A DNA stretch of 64,000 bases, from the NCBI GenBank assembly GCA_016927905.1, contig JAFGLW010000009.1:37646-101645 (forward strand). The letters run 5' to 3'. Position 1 is the stretch's first letter; each line of letters opens with the position of its first letter. A program made the position numbers and the translations under genes. The DNA comes from a candidate division CSSED10-310 bacterium. Its GTDB lineage: Bacteria; CSSED10-310; JAFGJC01. The notes under the pieces were generated by a model that did no database searches, was not told where the DNA came from, and saw only the letters and a list, made by a program, of their open reading frames with translations. Positions 63,042-64,000 of the stretch are shown one piece after another.

Positions 63042-63735
63042 CATTATCGGAATCCAATTCCCATTGATCGGTTTTTACGACACGCCGGAACCGGCGGCAT
63101 TCGAGCCGCTGGTGTCGCCCGAATCCGGCAGGCACATCTGCGTATTTGCTTTTTTCGATCATTGGCTGAAGGGCAAGACGCTTCATGTCACACGGGACAG
63201 CTACGGATGCGGCGGAGCGGGACGGTACTGGTGCGGTGTGGAACCGCGGTCCCGGGAGGAGATGATCACGTTTCTGGTGGATACCGAAGGATTGCGGTCG
63301 TCCCGGGAAATCATGGGGAAATGGCTGGATGAAGGCGGACATTATGGCATGTTATACGATCACCTGTGCATCGGCCCGCTGCGGTCCGAACGCTACCATG
63401 AATTGAAAACGGTGACTTTCTACATCAATCCGGACCAGTTGGGCATGTTCATGCTGGGAGCCTATTATCACCATGCTCCGGGCGACCCGGATCCCGTTTC
63501 AGCGCCATTCGGCTCGGGATGCATGCAGGTGGTTCCCGGAACGGAGAAAGCGGATTATCCCCGGGCCGTTGTCGGTGCCACCGATATCGCCATGCGCCAG
63601 TTCCTGCCGCCCGATATCCTGGCGTTCACCGTGAACAAACCGATGTTCAAGCAGCTGTGTGATCTGGATGAACGGAGTTTTCTCTATAAACCGTTCTGGA
63701 AAACTCTCACTAAAGCACGGAAATCGCACGGTTAA
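63013..63735 (+). CDS. DUF169 family protein
   Basis: 240 residues. The pattern GYDTPEPAAFEPL-like opening, TRDSYGCGGAGRYWCGV, and AVVGATDIAMRQFLPPDILAFTVN match DUF169 (uncharacterised, common in methanogens and anaerobes). AAGGAG is at 63001-63006, six bases before ATG 63013, which is why this start is chosen over the ATG at 63007. It begins inside the end of the glycosyltransferase gene. Function unknown. Confidence 0.85.
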   Translation: MQPNPKRLIDIIGIQFPLIGFYDTPEPAAFEPLVSPESGRHICVFAFFDHWLKGKTLHVTRDSYGCGGAGRYWCGVEPRSREEMITFLVDTEGLRSSREIMGKWLDEGGHYGMLYDHLCIGPLRSERYHELKTVTFYINPDQLGMFMLGAYYHHAPGDPDPVSAPFGSGCMQVVPGTEKADYPRAVVGATDIAMRQFLPPDILAFTVNKPMFKQLCDLDERSFLYKPFWKTLTKARKSHG

Positions 63736-63755
63736 ATGTTTTCAACCGCCAGGAT

Positions 63756-63887
63756 GTCATTTCGACGAGGCGCAGCCGAGGAGAAATCTTACCGGGAACC
63801 CGTCCCCGGCGTCATTTCGAGGAGCCTGGGACGAGAAATCTTGCCGGGTTAAAAGTTGGAAGATTTCTCGCATCCGCTCGAAATGAC
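63756..63887 (+). repeat. Intergenic palindromic repeat element with direct and inverted copies
   Basis: Two direct copies start GTCATTTCGA (63756 and 63811) and end AGAAATCTT (63790 and 63842), 55 bases apart. A third copy is inverted: AAGATTTCT at 63860 to TCGAAATGAC at 63887. Copies two and three face each other and could form a long hairpin. This looks like a dispersed REP/MITE-like element; no open reading frame lies in it. Confidence 0.8.
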
Positions 63888-64000
63888 AGGTATCTTACAA
63901 TCTACCGGAAATACCTGAATCATGTTGAAATGACAGGTATCTTACAATCTACCGGAAATGCCTGAATCATGTTGAAATGACAGGTATCTTACAATCTACC
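63881..64000 (+). repeat. 47-bp tandem repeat, at least 2.5 copies, running off the window end
   Basis: AAATGACAGGTATCTTACAA recurs at 63881, 63928 and 63975, an exact 47-base period; copies are nearly identical (one A/G change near 63911 and 63958). Each unit contains CAGGTAT and, 25 bases on, ATACCTG (or ATGCCTG), able to pair as a 7-bp hairpin with the change kept as a G-T wobble. No unique spacers between units, so this is not CRISPR. The unit begins with the end of the palindromic element beside it. Confidence 0.93.

Noticed and set aside
63881..64000. CRISPR array, because of the regular repeats
   Set aside because: The 47-base units adjoin directly with no unique spacers, so they are tandem repeats.

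Overview
The window (about 57% G+C by eye, densely packed, many 4-bp ATGA/GTGA overlaps) looks like a chromosomal segment of an anaerobic Gram-negative bacterium, either a deltaproteobacterium-like lineage or a little-studied candidate phylum. Grounds: a complete 'orange protein' (ORP)-type operon with a sigma54 promoter, several B12-binding radical SAM proteins, a UGA-encoded selenocysteine gene, a TIGR02300-type zinc protein, and outer-membrane-type proteins (OmpA, HlyD). No rRNA, tRNA, CRISPR array or transposase was found. The exact phylum cannot be fixed from the sequence.

Layout. 1-4067: an HlyD/YbhFSR-like export operon (adaptor tail, two separate ATPases, two ABC-2 permeases), then RNase HIII convergent to it. 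5.3-10.6 kb: a secreted TlpA-like redoxin, a small OmpA-domain protein, a GT-C membrane protein and a GT9 glycosyltransferase. 10.6-14.3 kb (minus): argS behind a sulfatase-superfamily/TPR protein. 14.4-18.9 kb (minus): the seven-gene ORP/Mrp operon (two NifX-like proteins, two DUF5320-type proteins, two MinD-like ATPases with ferredoxin inserts, one Mrp-NifX fusion) behind a consensus sigma54 promoter. 19.0-26.7 kb (minus): an MFS exporter, a Ser/Thr kinase translationally coupled to an MscS channel with an FHA domain, an acyltransferase, a PAS-sigma54 activator and upp. 26.9-30.2 kb: a DUF457 protein, a GT2 and a GT-C protein. 30.3-33.4 kb: a cyclic-2,3-DPG-synthetase-like P-loop protein with carbamate kinase, a small membrane protein and a macro-domain protein. 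33.4-40.2 kb: a GT-C protein followed by three tandem paralogous B12-binding radical SAM proteins. 40.4-42.6 kb: a CheY-like regulator, a structured leader or small RNA ending in an intrinsic terminator right against the fabH ribosome binding site, fabH, and a SHOCT-like protein. 42.8-48.6 kb: a second GT-C/radical SAM pair, a SRPBCC protein and two more polytopic proteins. 48.6-53.1 kb: thiI, a TIGR02300 protein and a decayed molybdenum-hydroxylase operon (mocA-like and the 2Fe-2S subunit intact, the large subunit frameshifted and deleted, the FAD subunit truncated). 53.2-58.1 kb: the selenoprotein and a lamin-tail/phosphatase/Asp-box fusion. 58.2-63.7 kb: a third radical SAM/GT-C pair with a methyltransferase, a GT2 and a DUF169 protein. 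The end of the window carries palindromic and 47-bp tandem repeats.

The strongest discovery is the gene at 53186-55318. An in-frame TGA sits exactly where a redoxin active-site cysteine belongs (U-G-S-C) and is followed by a 7-bp hairpin with an AGGCU apical loop at the spacing of a bacterial SECIS element. Other themes worth pursuing are the sigma54-controlled ORP operon with a candidate activator 7 kb away, the repeated pairing of GT-C-like membrane proteins with B12-binding radical SAM enzymes, the kinase/FHA-channel pair, and the structured RNA before fabH.
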